A stretch of 50,758 bases of DNA from Chara braunii (Eukaryota > Streptophyta > Charophyceae > Charales > Characeae), in NCBI GenBank assembly GCA_003427395.1, contig BFEA01000450.1:1211625-1262382 (forward strand), in the 5' to 3' direction. Below the pieces are notes generated by a model. It was not told the origin of the DNA and searched no databases. It saw only the letters and a program-made list of their open reading frames with translations. Positions 10,706 to 18,703 of the stretch are shown here, one piece after another; within the stretch, counting starts at the first letter, position 1, and each line of letters begins with the position of its first letter. Position numbers and translations under genes: made by a program.

Positions 10706-11266
10706 CACTGTTCAAAAGTGGAGATCCAGGTGTCGAGTAGACAAGGGAAGACTAGACACGTACGGGTTCTGAGTGGTCAAGGGTGGTACCTTGCAGGCTG
10801 CGGAGGACTTCTGTTGGAAGCAGCAGGATTGCCAGAGTGGTGACCTGAGCCGAGGGAGTAGCAATCTGAGTGGAGCACGCTTTATGTTAGCTCACTTGCA
10901 GGATCAGTGCTTTCATCTGAAAAGTTGGGCCTGGATAGTCGCCTTGGCAGCACGCAAAACAAGCCAGTGAAGAAGGCTGCAGTTATCATCAGCATGCAAG
11001 GGAGCATATCTCCGCCCAGTCTATCCCTGAGAAGAAGCTTTGAGCAGCAGCTGCAGCAGCAGTAGCAGTCAGGTAGATCACTCCTGTCACAATCACCTTT
11101 ATTTGGATATCCTCCCATCCCTCAGGCATTTGCTCCATGCCGTGGACACCACTGAAGTTCTGAAGGCAAGGGCAAACATTCCCCATATGGAACTCAGGAG
11201 ATGGTTTGCGACTCGTCCGATGGTTCTCCGGTGCATTCATCCAGAATGTCACATGATTTTTTTCTT
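10706..11266. other. Stretch without recognised genes
   Basis: A minus-strand open stretch at 10,989-11,252 (87 codons, with an alanine-rich hydrophobic segment) is the most protein-like piece. It has no recognisable domain and partly reflects a (GCAGCA)n tract near 11,045-11,065. I leave it unassigned. Confidence 0.4.
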
Positions 11267-11267
11267 T

Positions 11268-11337
11268 TGAAACTGATCAGAAGCTCAGAACAGATATCAC
11301 ACTTGATCTTACTCAGCCAAAAGGCCGAGAAAGGTAT
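11268..11337 (-). pseudogene. U2 snRNA-like 5' end (truncated gene copy)
   Basis: The minus strand from 11,337 begins AUACCUUUCUCGGCCUUUUG and continues GGCU..AAGAUCAAGUGU.AUAUCUGUUC, the conserved start of plant U2 spliceosomal RNA (stem I and the lead-in to the branch-point-recognition region). A 4-nt insertion follows GGCU, and a second short insertion precedes UGAUCAGUUU. After that the similarity ends, so the remaining roughly 120 nt of U2, including the Sm site and 3' stem-loops, are absent. This is a truncated U2 pseudogene that keeps the initiation region. A TATA-like box lies about 30 bp upstream. Confidence 0.75.
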
Positions 11338-11813
11338 TGCACATTATGATATTGAAATTTCATATATGGCAATAAGAGAATCAAGTGGGCAAATGGGGTT
11401 GTAAGCATGAGGATATTGGATGGTCAATCTGAAGGCGCTGTCTTCCTCAGAAAACTTTCTCGAAGGAGCAGCAGCACTCCACAAGGTCCTCGCTATCATG
11501 GCAGTCACCTGTTCAACAGTCACGCCTCTCTTTCAAACATCCATCCCTTGTCACCAATATTGGAGGCCAAAAGGCCGAGAAAGGTATTGTCACATTATGA
11601 TATTGAAATTTCATATATGGCAATAAGAGAAGCAAGCGGGCAAATGGGGGTGTAAGCATGAGGGTATTAGATGGTCAATCTGAAGGCGCTGTCTTCCTCA
11701 GAAAACTTTCTCAAAGGAGCAGCAGCACTCCACAAGGTCCTCGCTATCATGGCAGTCACCTGTTCGACAGTCACGCCTCTCTTTCAAACATCCATACCTT
11801 GTCACCGATATTG
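11316..11813 (-). repeat. 250-bp tandem duplication carrying the U2 5' end and its upstream region
   Basis: Two near-identical units (about 11,316-11,565 and 11,566-11,813) lie head to tail. Each holds, on the minus strand, the U2-like upstream region. The second unit's U2 start (11,587) is followed by only about 22 nt of U2 (to GGCCUUUUGGC) before the next unit begins. The duplication therefore multiplied the promoter plus the first bases of U2. Differences are a few substitutions and a small indel near the U2 start. Confidence 0.8.
11361..11368 (-). promoter_or_regulatory. TATA-like box of the U2 promoter
   Basis: On the minus strand CATATATG lies about 25-31 bp upstream of the U2 start at 11,337. 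Plant snRNA genes have a TATA box near -30 plus an upstream sequence element (consensus RTCCCACATCG). A partial match, TTGCCCACTTG, lies further upstream (about 11,387-11,397), but the spacing is shorter than the usual pol II arrangement. The duplicate unit keeps the same TATA-like box upstream of 11,587. Confidence 0.5.
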
Positions 11814-11889
11814 CCGGAGTCCTGACGAGGGTCTGAATGCAGCACCAGCAACAAAAGGCAGTGTTTGGGACTTTCCTGGATACCCTCTC

Positions 11890-12873
11890 TGTTATGAACT
11901 TGGTTGTCTGACGATTTTTACCGCCACTCACACACAGACAGTCTCATACATGCCCATACATGCATAAGAAAAGGGGGAGAGGAGACAGAGTCCAACTGCA
12001 CACAGATCAGAGTAGATAGTGGAAGTTCAGCCATGCACAGATGGGGAGAGGACACTGCACGTTTCTCACTCTATGACAAACTGCCAACAACCAATCACAA
12101 GAAGAAACCTGCGAGGATAACAATTGGAATTCACACTGATGAAGTGCCAATTAAACCCAATATCGTTACAGAGTTTGTTCCAGTATCTCGCCACACTCAG
12201 AACCCCGCACTCCACTCTCTACCCTACACCCAGTTAGTAGCACACAACCGAAACAGCCTCCCAGAGGCCAGCGCCAACCACCCAGATGAAGAACAGATCC
12301 TGCGATGGAGTCTTCAGTGCCGATGGACAACTCTGACGAAGAAACAGGCAGCTATGGCTGCCGCCACCCACAAACACTCAGTGAAGAGCCTCGATATAGC
12401 CTGGCCAGACGCAGATACCCCCAGGGGTAGATGCGCTGAGGGCGCCCCAGCTCCGGCAACCTTCAGAAGGGCCAGCTATGGCTGCCGTCCCAGGCAAGGG
12501 TCTCAGGATGCCGCCTGCAGACAATTGCCACCGCCAACTTGCTTGGCTTCTCCAACCGCTGCTTCGCGAGAATGAACCGCCAAAAGTCCCGAACAGTCCT
12601 ACCCCAACCTACCTGTAGATTCTACACTACCCTAGCCTAGGACCTACCGGTACCGTTTCAGTTAGGGCCTGCTTGGCCTCTACGAAATCGGTCCTACTGC
12701 TGCACTTAGGGCTCAAGGCCACTTAGGGCCCGTAACTACTCAGCCTCTACTGCTGTTAATTCAGGCTATTTTTAGAACAGCGGGCGGCCCTCAGTGCAAC
12801 TAAAAAACACAGCAAAACACACAGCAAACACAGCACAGTCAGTCTCGGCAGTCAAAATCAGCAAGTCATTGCA
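11890..12873 (-). repeat. 3' LTR of element A
   Basis: 984 bp, matching 20,240-21,253 along its whole length. The main length difference is an extra AACACACAGCAA-type repeat and a short insertion near the 5' end (element sense) in the other copy. Both copies keep an open antisense frame of 223 codons on the plus strand (11,904-12,575 here). The motif GCTATGGC, which is GCCATAGC in element sense, occurs twice (12,351 and 12,475). Confidence 0.93.
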
Positions 12874-12890
12874 GGTTTATCCCCCCGGGG
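12874..12890 (-). other. Polypurine tract candidate of element A
   Basis: Directly upstream of the 3' LTR in element sense lies GGGGGGATAAACC. This is the expected position of the plus-strand primer tract, though it is short and not purely purine. Confidence 0.5.
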
Positions 12891-12906
12891 AGCGAGGACC
12901 TCCGAG

Positions 12907-13704
12907 CTAGGGATGCAGACGAGGTGACCGGCGAGGAAGGTTGCCCTTCTGAGCCGCTTCATATCGCAGAACAACTGACTTCGTTGTCTTCAGAAGTTCC
13001 TTCCTGTAGAACCATCTGTTCTCAGTAGGAGGCTGGAAAGCGAACCTCACAAGATACTGCCGATCGGGGCATGTGCCCCACTCATCCTCAATCCATTCCA
13101 CGTCATACCCCTTGCCAGGGATCGGTGGACCAAATTGAGGGGGTCGGTCTGGGAATGCATCAGTTGGAGTGAATGGAAGCAGCTTAGATGCATGGAAGAC
13201 CGGATAGGTTCGTAGTTGCAGTGGGACATCGATGACATAGGATGGACCGAATGGATCAGCGCCCATTGTATCTAAGACCTGCCATGGACCCAAATAACGA
13301 GGCAACAGCTTGGGGGAGATATCCTCCTCCCTCGACAACTCAGAACTAGCTACCCAGACATAATCACAAGTGCGGATGGGGGAAGGCCGCCTGTGGCGAT
13401 TAGCTTGTTCAATCATTGCCTTTTGGGCTTTGAACAAGTTCGCCCGTGCTCTTTCCACATCTATGCTATAGCGTCTGGTGAACTCTGCGGTGCCTGGTGT
13501 CAGGTCCGACTTAGCCTTGTCGATGATATCATCGAGAGGCTGTCGTGGTTCACGTCCCCAGTGCAACCGGTATGGACTGAACCCAGTCGAGGAATGGACA
13601 GACATGTTATAAACAAGTTGTGCTTGAGCCAAGTGGAGATCCCAGTCCTGCTGATCTGGAGAGATGACAGGACGCAGCAATTCGAATAAGACTTGGTTCA
13701 TCAC
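12907..13704 (-). pseudogene. Integrase C-terminal part and chromodomain-like tail, element A
   Basis: 265 codons are open from MNQVLFELLRPV onward. The start of the frame is the end of the integrase catalytic core, with the glutamate-containing segment just upstream in the neighbouring frame. An LVYNMSVHSSTGFSPYRL-like segment, typical of gypsy integrases, follows. Next comes a GPY/F-type module (YLGPWQVLDTMG with VIDVPLQLRTYPVFHASKL), and then a chromodomain-like end (YDVEWIEDEWG...RQYLVRFAF...NRWFYRKEL). In chromoviruses such a tail helps target integration to heterochromatin; here that is inferred from homology only. A single frame change near 13,740 separates it from the core. Confidence 0.85.
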
Positions 13705-13985
13705 TTCAGCCTTACCATTGGCTTCAGGATGATGATCAGGTAATCCTTACAGTAGGACTGCCACTCATCGCTGCAAAATCGGGGGTCTCTATCACTGACT
13801 ATAGAAGTGGGCAGTCCATGGTGTGTGACCCACCTCCCTGAAAAGGCTGCCCTCACAGTCGGGACTCTAGCTACCTCTGGTAAGGGGATGAACTCAGCGT
13901 ATTTGGAAAACCTGTCCACACAGACCATTACCTGACACATGCAACGAGGGATGGTCTTGCCTAAATCTGTGAAGTCAATCGACAC
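13701..13985 (-). pseudogene. Integrase catalytic core, element A
   Basis: Frame of 94 codons with SIDFTDLGKTIP (first catalytic Asp of the D,D-35-E triad), VMVCVDRFSKYAEFIPLPEV and SIVSDRDPRFCSDEWQSYCK (second catalytic Asp). The frame then breaks just before the glutamate-containing segment, which is readable in the frame of 12,907-13,704. About ten residues usually present between the second Asp block and the HPEANG-like block look lost. The upstream zinc-binding region is separated from it by an AT-rich insertion. Confidence 0.85.
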
Positions 13986-14005
13986 AGATTCAGCAGGGCC
14001 ATCAA

Positions 14006-14108
14006 GTATGACATAGAATATAAATATTTGACTTTCGATAAATGTATCAATATGTACATAAATATTTATAAGTTCTTATATCAATCAACAATGTTCAGAG
14101 AAAAAAAA
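14006..14108. other. AT-rich insertion inside integrase of element A
   Basis: About 100 bp with words such as TAAATATTTGAC, TACATAAATATTTATAAG and TATATCAATC. It separates the integrase zinc-binding end (..CELCQRNKVQRRPPLGL, minus strand, about 14,110-14,215) from the catalytic core. Its composition is far more AT-rich than the element. No inverted termini or target duplication are obvious, so its origin is unknown. Confidence 0.55.
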
Positions 14109-14186
14109 GAAGAGAGTCCCAGAGGAGGTCTACGTTGGACCTTGTTCCTTTGACAAAGCTCACAGGTTTCCACATAGCGCAGCATC

Positions 14187-15053
14187 TCACTCCGCATCTC
14201 CTTCGAGAAGAAGCGCTGCGACAGGGCTGCACGACTTTAAGAACCCAAAGTGTCCACGGGCATCATGACACTCTGACATCAACAGTGTCCTGAGCCGTTG
14301 ATCCTGGGGAATGCACAAGCGTTCCTCACCTCTGCTGTAGGTATACGGCAAGTCTGAACCCAGGGCATAGTCGGGTTCAGCATTGGGATCCGCTTGCAGA
14401 TTCCTCACTATGGGCCCAAAAATCGGGTCCTGAGGCAGAATACGAGCAATGGTCTGGCGGGTCTCCTCTCCAAAGGAGTGAGTAGAGGAGATCAGTGCAA
14501 AAGAATCAGGCCTACGAGAGAGGGCATCTGCTACTTTGTTGTAGCAGCCCTTCTTATGTTTCAGTTCAAAGTCAAACATGTCTATGAATTGAATATATTG
14601 TGCCAACTTATCGTTTAACTCTCCTTGGGACTTCATCCACTGTAAGGTGGAGTGATCTGAGAAGATCTTGAAGTGCTTCCAATGTTTTAGGGTACAGACA
14701 CGAACATACAACTCTTTCTCGTAGGTAGAGTCCTGAAGCTTTTGAGTCTTGATCTTCTTACTCATGAACTCTACTGGCCGTAGACCATTCCTATCATCTT
14801 GCTGAAGAACTGCCCCAATGCCATACTGACTGGCATCAGTGGCCAGGATGAATGGCAAAGCGGGGTCCGACAACTTCAGCACTGGTGCACGAGTCAAGGC
14901 CTTCTTGAGTCGTGTGAAGGCCAACTGACAGGGAAGGGACAAAAAAAAAGGAGTGTCTTTCTTTGTTAGGTTGGTCAGGGGTGCAGCCACTGCAGAAAAG
15001 TTCCTGACAAACTTTCTGTAGTATGAGGCTAAACCCATGAAAGGACCTGACAT
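14187..15053 (-). pseudogene. RT thumb, RNase H and integrase zinc-binding start, element A
   Basis: 288 open codons. The first 25 residues (GLASYYRKFVRNFSAVAAPL) are the conserved junction after the RT thumb. RNase H follows: ILATDASQYGIGAVLQQDD (first catalytic Asp), STYEKELYVRV (catalytic Glu), FKIFSDHSTLQW (catalytic Asp) and KVADALSRRPDSF (last Asp), so all four acidic residues can be seen. The end carries the HH half of the integrase zinc finger (ECHDARGHFGF). A frame change follows, and the CC half (CELC) lies downstream in another frame. Confidence 0.87.
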
Positions 15054-15330
15054 CCCTCACTGTCTGTGGCTGGGGCCACTCCTGAATAGCAACTATCTTG
15101 GCTGCTTCAGGAGCCACGCCATCTCCAAAGATTACGTGACCCAGATAGATGACAGAGGGAACTCCAAAAGAGGACTTCTCTCTGTTAAACTTATACTGGC
15201 TGTCGCGTAACGACTGGAGAACTAGAGCCAAGTGCTCCGCATGTTCCCTGGCAGTTCGGCTGAATACCAGGATGTCATCCAGGTAGACAACCATGAACTT
15301 GTCCAGGTAAGGCCTGAAGATGCGGTGCAT
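14836..15330 (-). pseudogene. Reverse transcriptase palm/thumb, element A
   Basis: The frame starts at MHRIFRPYLDKFMVVYLDDILVF, with the catalytic YLDD box intact, and continues to YLGHVIFGDGV. It then loses the RT/RNase H reading frame near VRSFHGF, where the real protein continues in the frame of 14,187-15,053. A small duplication just upstream (15,354-15,395) breaks it from the finger/palm half. Confidence 0.85.
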
Positions 15331-15331
15331 C

Positions 15332-16255
15332 TCAGTCTGGAAGGTACCTGGGGTGTTGCAAAGTCCGAATAGTCATAGCGTTGCAAAGTCCGAATGGCAT
15401 GACCAGGAACTCGTAAGTACCGTACCTGGTCTTGAAGGCTGTCTTATAGACATCCTCCTCTGCCATCTCAATCCGGTGGTAGCCAGATTTGAGGTCAACT
15501 TTGCTGAACATTGTGCAGCCTTGCACCATATCCAGAAGGTCATCGATCCTAGGAAGTGGCTCTGTACTCTTCCTAGTGATCTTGTCGAGACCCCTGTAGT
15601 CGATGCACATTCTGAATTCTCCATTCCCTTTTTTCGAGACGAAGAGGACTCGTGCCCTAAATTCAGAAGTGCTCGGCCGTATCCAGCCTTTGCTGGTCGA
15701 GGTCTCAAGCTGTTTTCTGAGCTCCTCGAGCTCAGCAAGGGACATCCTGTAGATGCGGCCCTTGGGAGGGACCGCTCCAGGTAGTAGCTCAATGTGATGC
15801 TTGGTTGGCCGGTTGGGTAACCCAAAGGGCTCCTGCATCAAATCAACATACTGGTCCACAACCTGCTGTATCTCGGGAGGACAGGAAACAGAAGGAGCGT
15901 TTGTCTGCTTGACCAGAGCCAAGAACAGACGCTCATGGTCATACTGGCGCGAGAGAGCATAAAACTCCCTCGCTCTCAAACAGTAGCAACTGGTTTTAGG
16001 GTGGTGTTCAACAGCAATCATACATGGCTGATACACCCCCTGTCTATTAGGCAGTTCAACCTTTGGGATCTGCCAGTTGATCCTTGGGTTGACGACCTTT
16101 AGCCACTGCATAGAGAACACCAGGTCAAAGGGTAGACCAGGGAATATGTAGAAGTTCAGACTATGTTTGACTTGTCCAACACTATCGAAGGTAACAGGGA
16201 TACCCCTGACCTTCTCCCTGATGGAGAGCACTGTGGAGTCACCTATTCTGACCAA
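15332..16255 (-). pseudogene. Protease end and reverse transcriptase fingers/palm, element A
   Basis: 307 open codons downstream of a stop at 16,271-16,273. The first part is the second half of the retropepsin domain ([20 protein letters not shown]). A linker follows, then [81 protein letters not shown] (first catalytic Asp) and [17 protein letters not shown]. Directly after MPFGLCNA the frame is disrupted by a duplicated GTTGCAAAGTCCGAAT (25-bp offset). The rest of RT is in the frame of 14,836-15,330. Confidence 0.88.
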
Positions 16256-16261
16256 TAGAGG

Positions 16262-16560
16262 TTGCTGTAGCTACTGAACTTTCATACCCAGATACAGTTT
16301 CTTTACAACACTGGGAGACATGAAGTTCCTGGTGGCTCCACAATCCAACAACCCTTTGATACTGACGTTGTTGATCAGGGGCCGAAGTAGGATGAGATCA
16401 GACTTGCTTTTCTTTTGTTCCTTCAGATGAAGGAAGAAAGCAGCAAGTGATTGAAGCTCGTCCTGCCCTGGGTCCTGATCCGGGTCAGGATCCTCATAGC
16501 AAAAGGATGCTGCTCGTGCAGTCCCTAAACAATCACATGTAGTCTCAACTAAAACAGCTG
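16262..16560 (-). pseudogene. Protease (retropepsin) active-site part, element A
   Basis: An open stretch on the minus strand without a visible start codon encodes an acidic linker and then LLRPLINNVSIKGLLDCGAT. The DCGA box corresponds to the D-(S/T)-G-A active site of retropepsins, with Cys replacing Ser/Thr. It is followed by RNFMSPSVVKKL and ends at an in-frame TAG (16,271-16,273). The same frame continues beyond the stop as 15,332-16,255. The lack of a start suggests gag-pol readthrough or frameshift expression in the ancestor. Confidence 0.78.
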
Positions 16561-16626
16561 CAGATTCATCTACCTGAGCAGATGAAGGTGCAACACTGGG
16601 GGGGACTGCAGTCCCCAGGGTCTGTT

Positions 16627-17868
16627 TCAGTTTTTTGACTGACCTGGGCCTGGCATGTAAGGGCAGTCCTTTAAAAAGTGCTGGCCCTCACACCTCAGGC
16701 AGACCCCTCTTTCCTTCCTTCTTCTCCACACCCCCTCTTGGATCTTGAGGTCATGACAGGGGAGAGTGGAGGGATTGAGTGGGTCAGCTGGCATATGGAC
16801 GTCCTTTGGCAGATTTGGGCGCTGGGAGGAGTAAGGCCGACGTCCCTTGTCCTTCCCCTTTGCACTGGCTGAGGCTGTAGTGGGGGATAATCTTTTCTGC
16901 TGCTGCAGAACTCCCAGAACAGCCTGAGTCAGGGTCGCTGCAACATTTGTTTCAACAGTTGATCCAGTCCCAGCTGATGGCGTATCAGCCTGGGAGTCTG
17001 AAGCAGCAGCTGATGCAGACCCTGCATGTGCAAAGGTTGCCTTTCCCTTTCTACCACCACAAGGGAAGGCACCTTTCCTCCTGTCAGAGGAGGGGGCCTG
17101 GACATGAAGATTTACCTCCATGTCCAGGGTTGCACGACCAAAGGATCTCCAATCCTTGTGCCCAGCGATGTACAATGCAACAACAAACTTCTCAGGCGCT
17201 GCCCTGCAGAAGTTGGTCAACAGATCATCAGTGGACATGGCCAACCCAGGGGTAAAGGTAAGCTGCTCGAACTCTGCAAACAACGACTGCAAGGTACCGC
17301 TGTAGCGCTGCTGCCCCAAGCGAGCAATCTTGTCAGCAGCTTTGCAGGCCCGCTCCTTGTCTGCAAAGCGATCCTCTAGGGCCTGCAGAAGTTTGTCCAC
17401 CCCCAGCCCAAAAGCCCAGTCCTCCATAGACTGCTGCTGACTGTTGGAGGTTGAGGTGGCCCACTTCAGAGCGGGTCCCTCCAGCAGTCCCAGAATCGTT
17501 GCCACCTTGGTCTGTTCTGCACAGACAAAGCCCCTCAAGTAGGCTTTGGTCCCGGCAGCCCAGTCCCCAACATCTGTCTTTGGGTCATCCCCTCTGAATT
17601 TGTTGGGAGATGAGATCTTGGGACCTCTCTGGTCTCCTGCAGCAGCGGACGCATAGGATGGTCGGGCTGTAGCTTTTGGGGAAGGAGGTGGTGAAGGGGA
17701 AGAATGATGTGAACCAGAGGGAGTTGAAGGAAAAGAAGGAGAAGGTTTAGGTTTCGCTGAGAGGGTAGGAGACTGGGGAACAATCAATTTGGCTGCTGTC
17801 AGCTGAGCAGTCAGATCCTGAATTGCTTTCAGAATCTTAGTACTTGATCCCACACTTATTAGTAGCAA
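16627..17868 (-). CDS. Gag main part with zinc knuckle, element A
   Basis: 413 open codons. A proline/serine-rich stretch (residues about 35-70) precedes the capsid-like region (SSPNKFRGDDPKTDVGDWAA through about 260, with helical motifs LLQALEDRFADKERACKAAD and LFAEFEQLTFTPGLAMSTDD). A low-complexity Ala/Ser/Thr region follows, and then a CX2CX3HX4C zinc knuckle (CLRCEGQHFLKDC) at about 393-405. The knuckle has one residue fewer than the usual CX2CX4HX4C. Gag forms the virus-like particle and binds RNA. The true start lies upstream, in the frame of 18,284-18,703: a 460-bp insertion separates the two pieces, and the M used here is internal. Confidence 0.87.
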   Translation of the reverse strand: MLLISVGSSTKILKAIQDLTAQLTAAKLIVPQSPTLSAKPKPSPSFPSTPSGSHHSSPSPPPSPKATARPSYASAAAGDQRGPKISSPNKFRGDDPKTDVGDWAAGTKAYLRGFVCAEQTKVATILGLLEGPALKWATSTSNSQQQSMEDWAFGLGVDKLLQALEDRFADKERACKAADKIARLGQQRYSGTLQSLFAEFEQLTFTPGLAMSTDDLLTNFCRAAPEKFVVALYIAGHKDWRSFGRATLDMEVNLHVQAPSSDRRKGAFPCGGRKGKATFAHAGSASAAASDSQADTPSAGTGSTVETNVAATLTQAVLGVLQQQKRLSPTTASASAKGKDKGRRPYSSQRPNLPKDVHMPADPLNPSTLPCHDLKIQEGVWRRRKERGVCLRCEGQHFLKDCPYMPGPGQSKN

Positions 17869-18300
17869 AGTTTTTTGGAAAAAAAGGGGATCCCATATGG
17901 TTTCCCCAAATTCCGAGTCCGACGGCAGTGCAACAGAAAATGCCTGTTTCTACTCATGGAATTTTGTGTGTCGCCACCGCCTTGACCCGCGGCGCGAAGT
18001 TGGTAGGAAAAGGTAGGGAGCCCATGACCCCCTACCCTTCCCTCAAAAGTAGGCAAGTTTTCGGGTTTTTTTTTTTTTTTTTTTTTTTTTTTGTGAACGC
18101 GGTCTTTCTTTTGCACAAAGGGAGACAGGGTGTCTCCGCTGGACCCGTGCACAGCCATCGAAATTCGGCGACGCAATCGGGAAAGCGCCAAGAAGTCCGG
18201 GCTATGGGATCCCACTTTTTCCCTATAAAACGTTCGGCACTTCTCCTACTTTCAAGGGACTTTTACGACTTTTTGGTAAAAGTTCATAGTGGGATCAGCC
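17841..18300. mobile_element. 460-bp insertion with inverted ends inside gag of element A
   Basis: The ends are inverted repeats (TACTTGATCCCAC at the left; reverse complement of the right end GGCTGATCCCAC). A 6-bp TCTTAG flanks both sides (17,835-17,840 and 18,301-18,306). Inside are further inverted GGGATCCCATA blocks and a T29 run (about 18,065-18,093). Removing the element plus one TCTTAG (466 bp) puts the two gag frames in register. It has no coding capacity, so it looks like a nonautonomous DNA transposon or foldback element that entered after A did. Confidence 0.7.
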
Positions 18301-18703
18301 TCTTAGATTGCTGAGCCGCCAGGTCATCCACCCTGCGCTCCAGACGGCCGATGCGGTCATCCCAATTAGTGAAATAAGAACTGGTGGCCTTGTGCTCCAG
18401 AAGGGCCCACTCCGCCAGATTCTTATTCACCTGGGAGCAGCGGTCATTTGTCAAAACCTTGCCTAGCTGCTCCAACAGGTACTCCCTTCTGAAAGTATCT
18501 GTTGCAGCCTCTAGCTCGGCTGCCTCCTGTCTCTCCAATTCTGCAAGCAGGGCCTGCTCCTGCTGCAGTCTTTCCTGCAATTCCTTTTTCTTTTGCTGAG
18601 TAGCAGTCAAAGGTGTTTCAGGGGTGGAGGTAAATGGGTCCTGCCCTTCTACCTTCATTACCACTTCCACCTGTGGCTGCTGTTGAGCACCCTGGTCCGC
18701 CAT
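18284..18703 (-). CDS. Gag N-terminal part, element A
   Basis: 139 codons beginning MADQGAQQQPQVEVVMKVEG. Residues about 37-70 are a Gln/Glu/Leu-rich coiled coil (QQKKKELQERLQQEQALLAE), and residues about 100-135 continue a helical segment (WALLEHKATSSYFTNWDDRI). The last codons and the stop derive from the 460-bp insertion at 17,841-18,300. Before that insertion the frame ran on into 16,627-17,868. The ATG at 18,703 follows the long leader and is the first plausible Gag start. Confidence 0.8.
   Translation of the reverse strand: MADQGAQQQPQVEVVMKVEGQDPFTSTPETPLTATQQKKKELQERLQQEQALLAELERQEAAELEAATDTFRREYLLEQLGKVLTNDRCSQVNKNLAEWALLEHKATSSYFTNWDDRIGRLERRVDDLAAQQSKRLIPL

Noticed and set aside
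10299-10715. Long open frames rich in Ser/Cys/Arg or Leu/Ala on both strands
   Set aside because: They follow the CTG/CTA/CCTGCA repeat tract and the MITE inside it; composition is set by the repeat and no domain is present.
11904-12575. 223-codon plus-strand frame as a host gene
   Set aside because: It lies wholly within an LTR and recurs in the other LTR, so it is not a host gene. I keep it only as a finding on antisense LTR coding.
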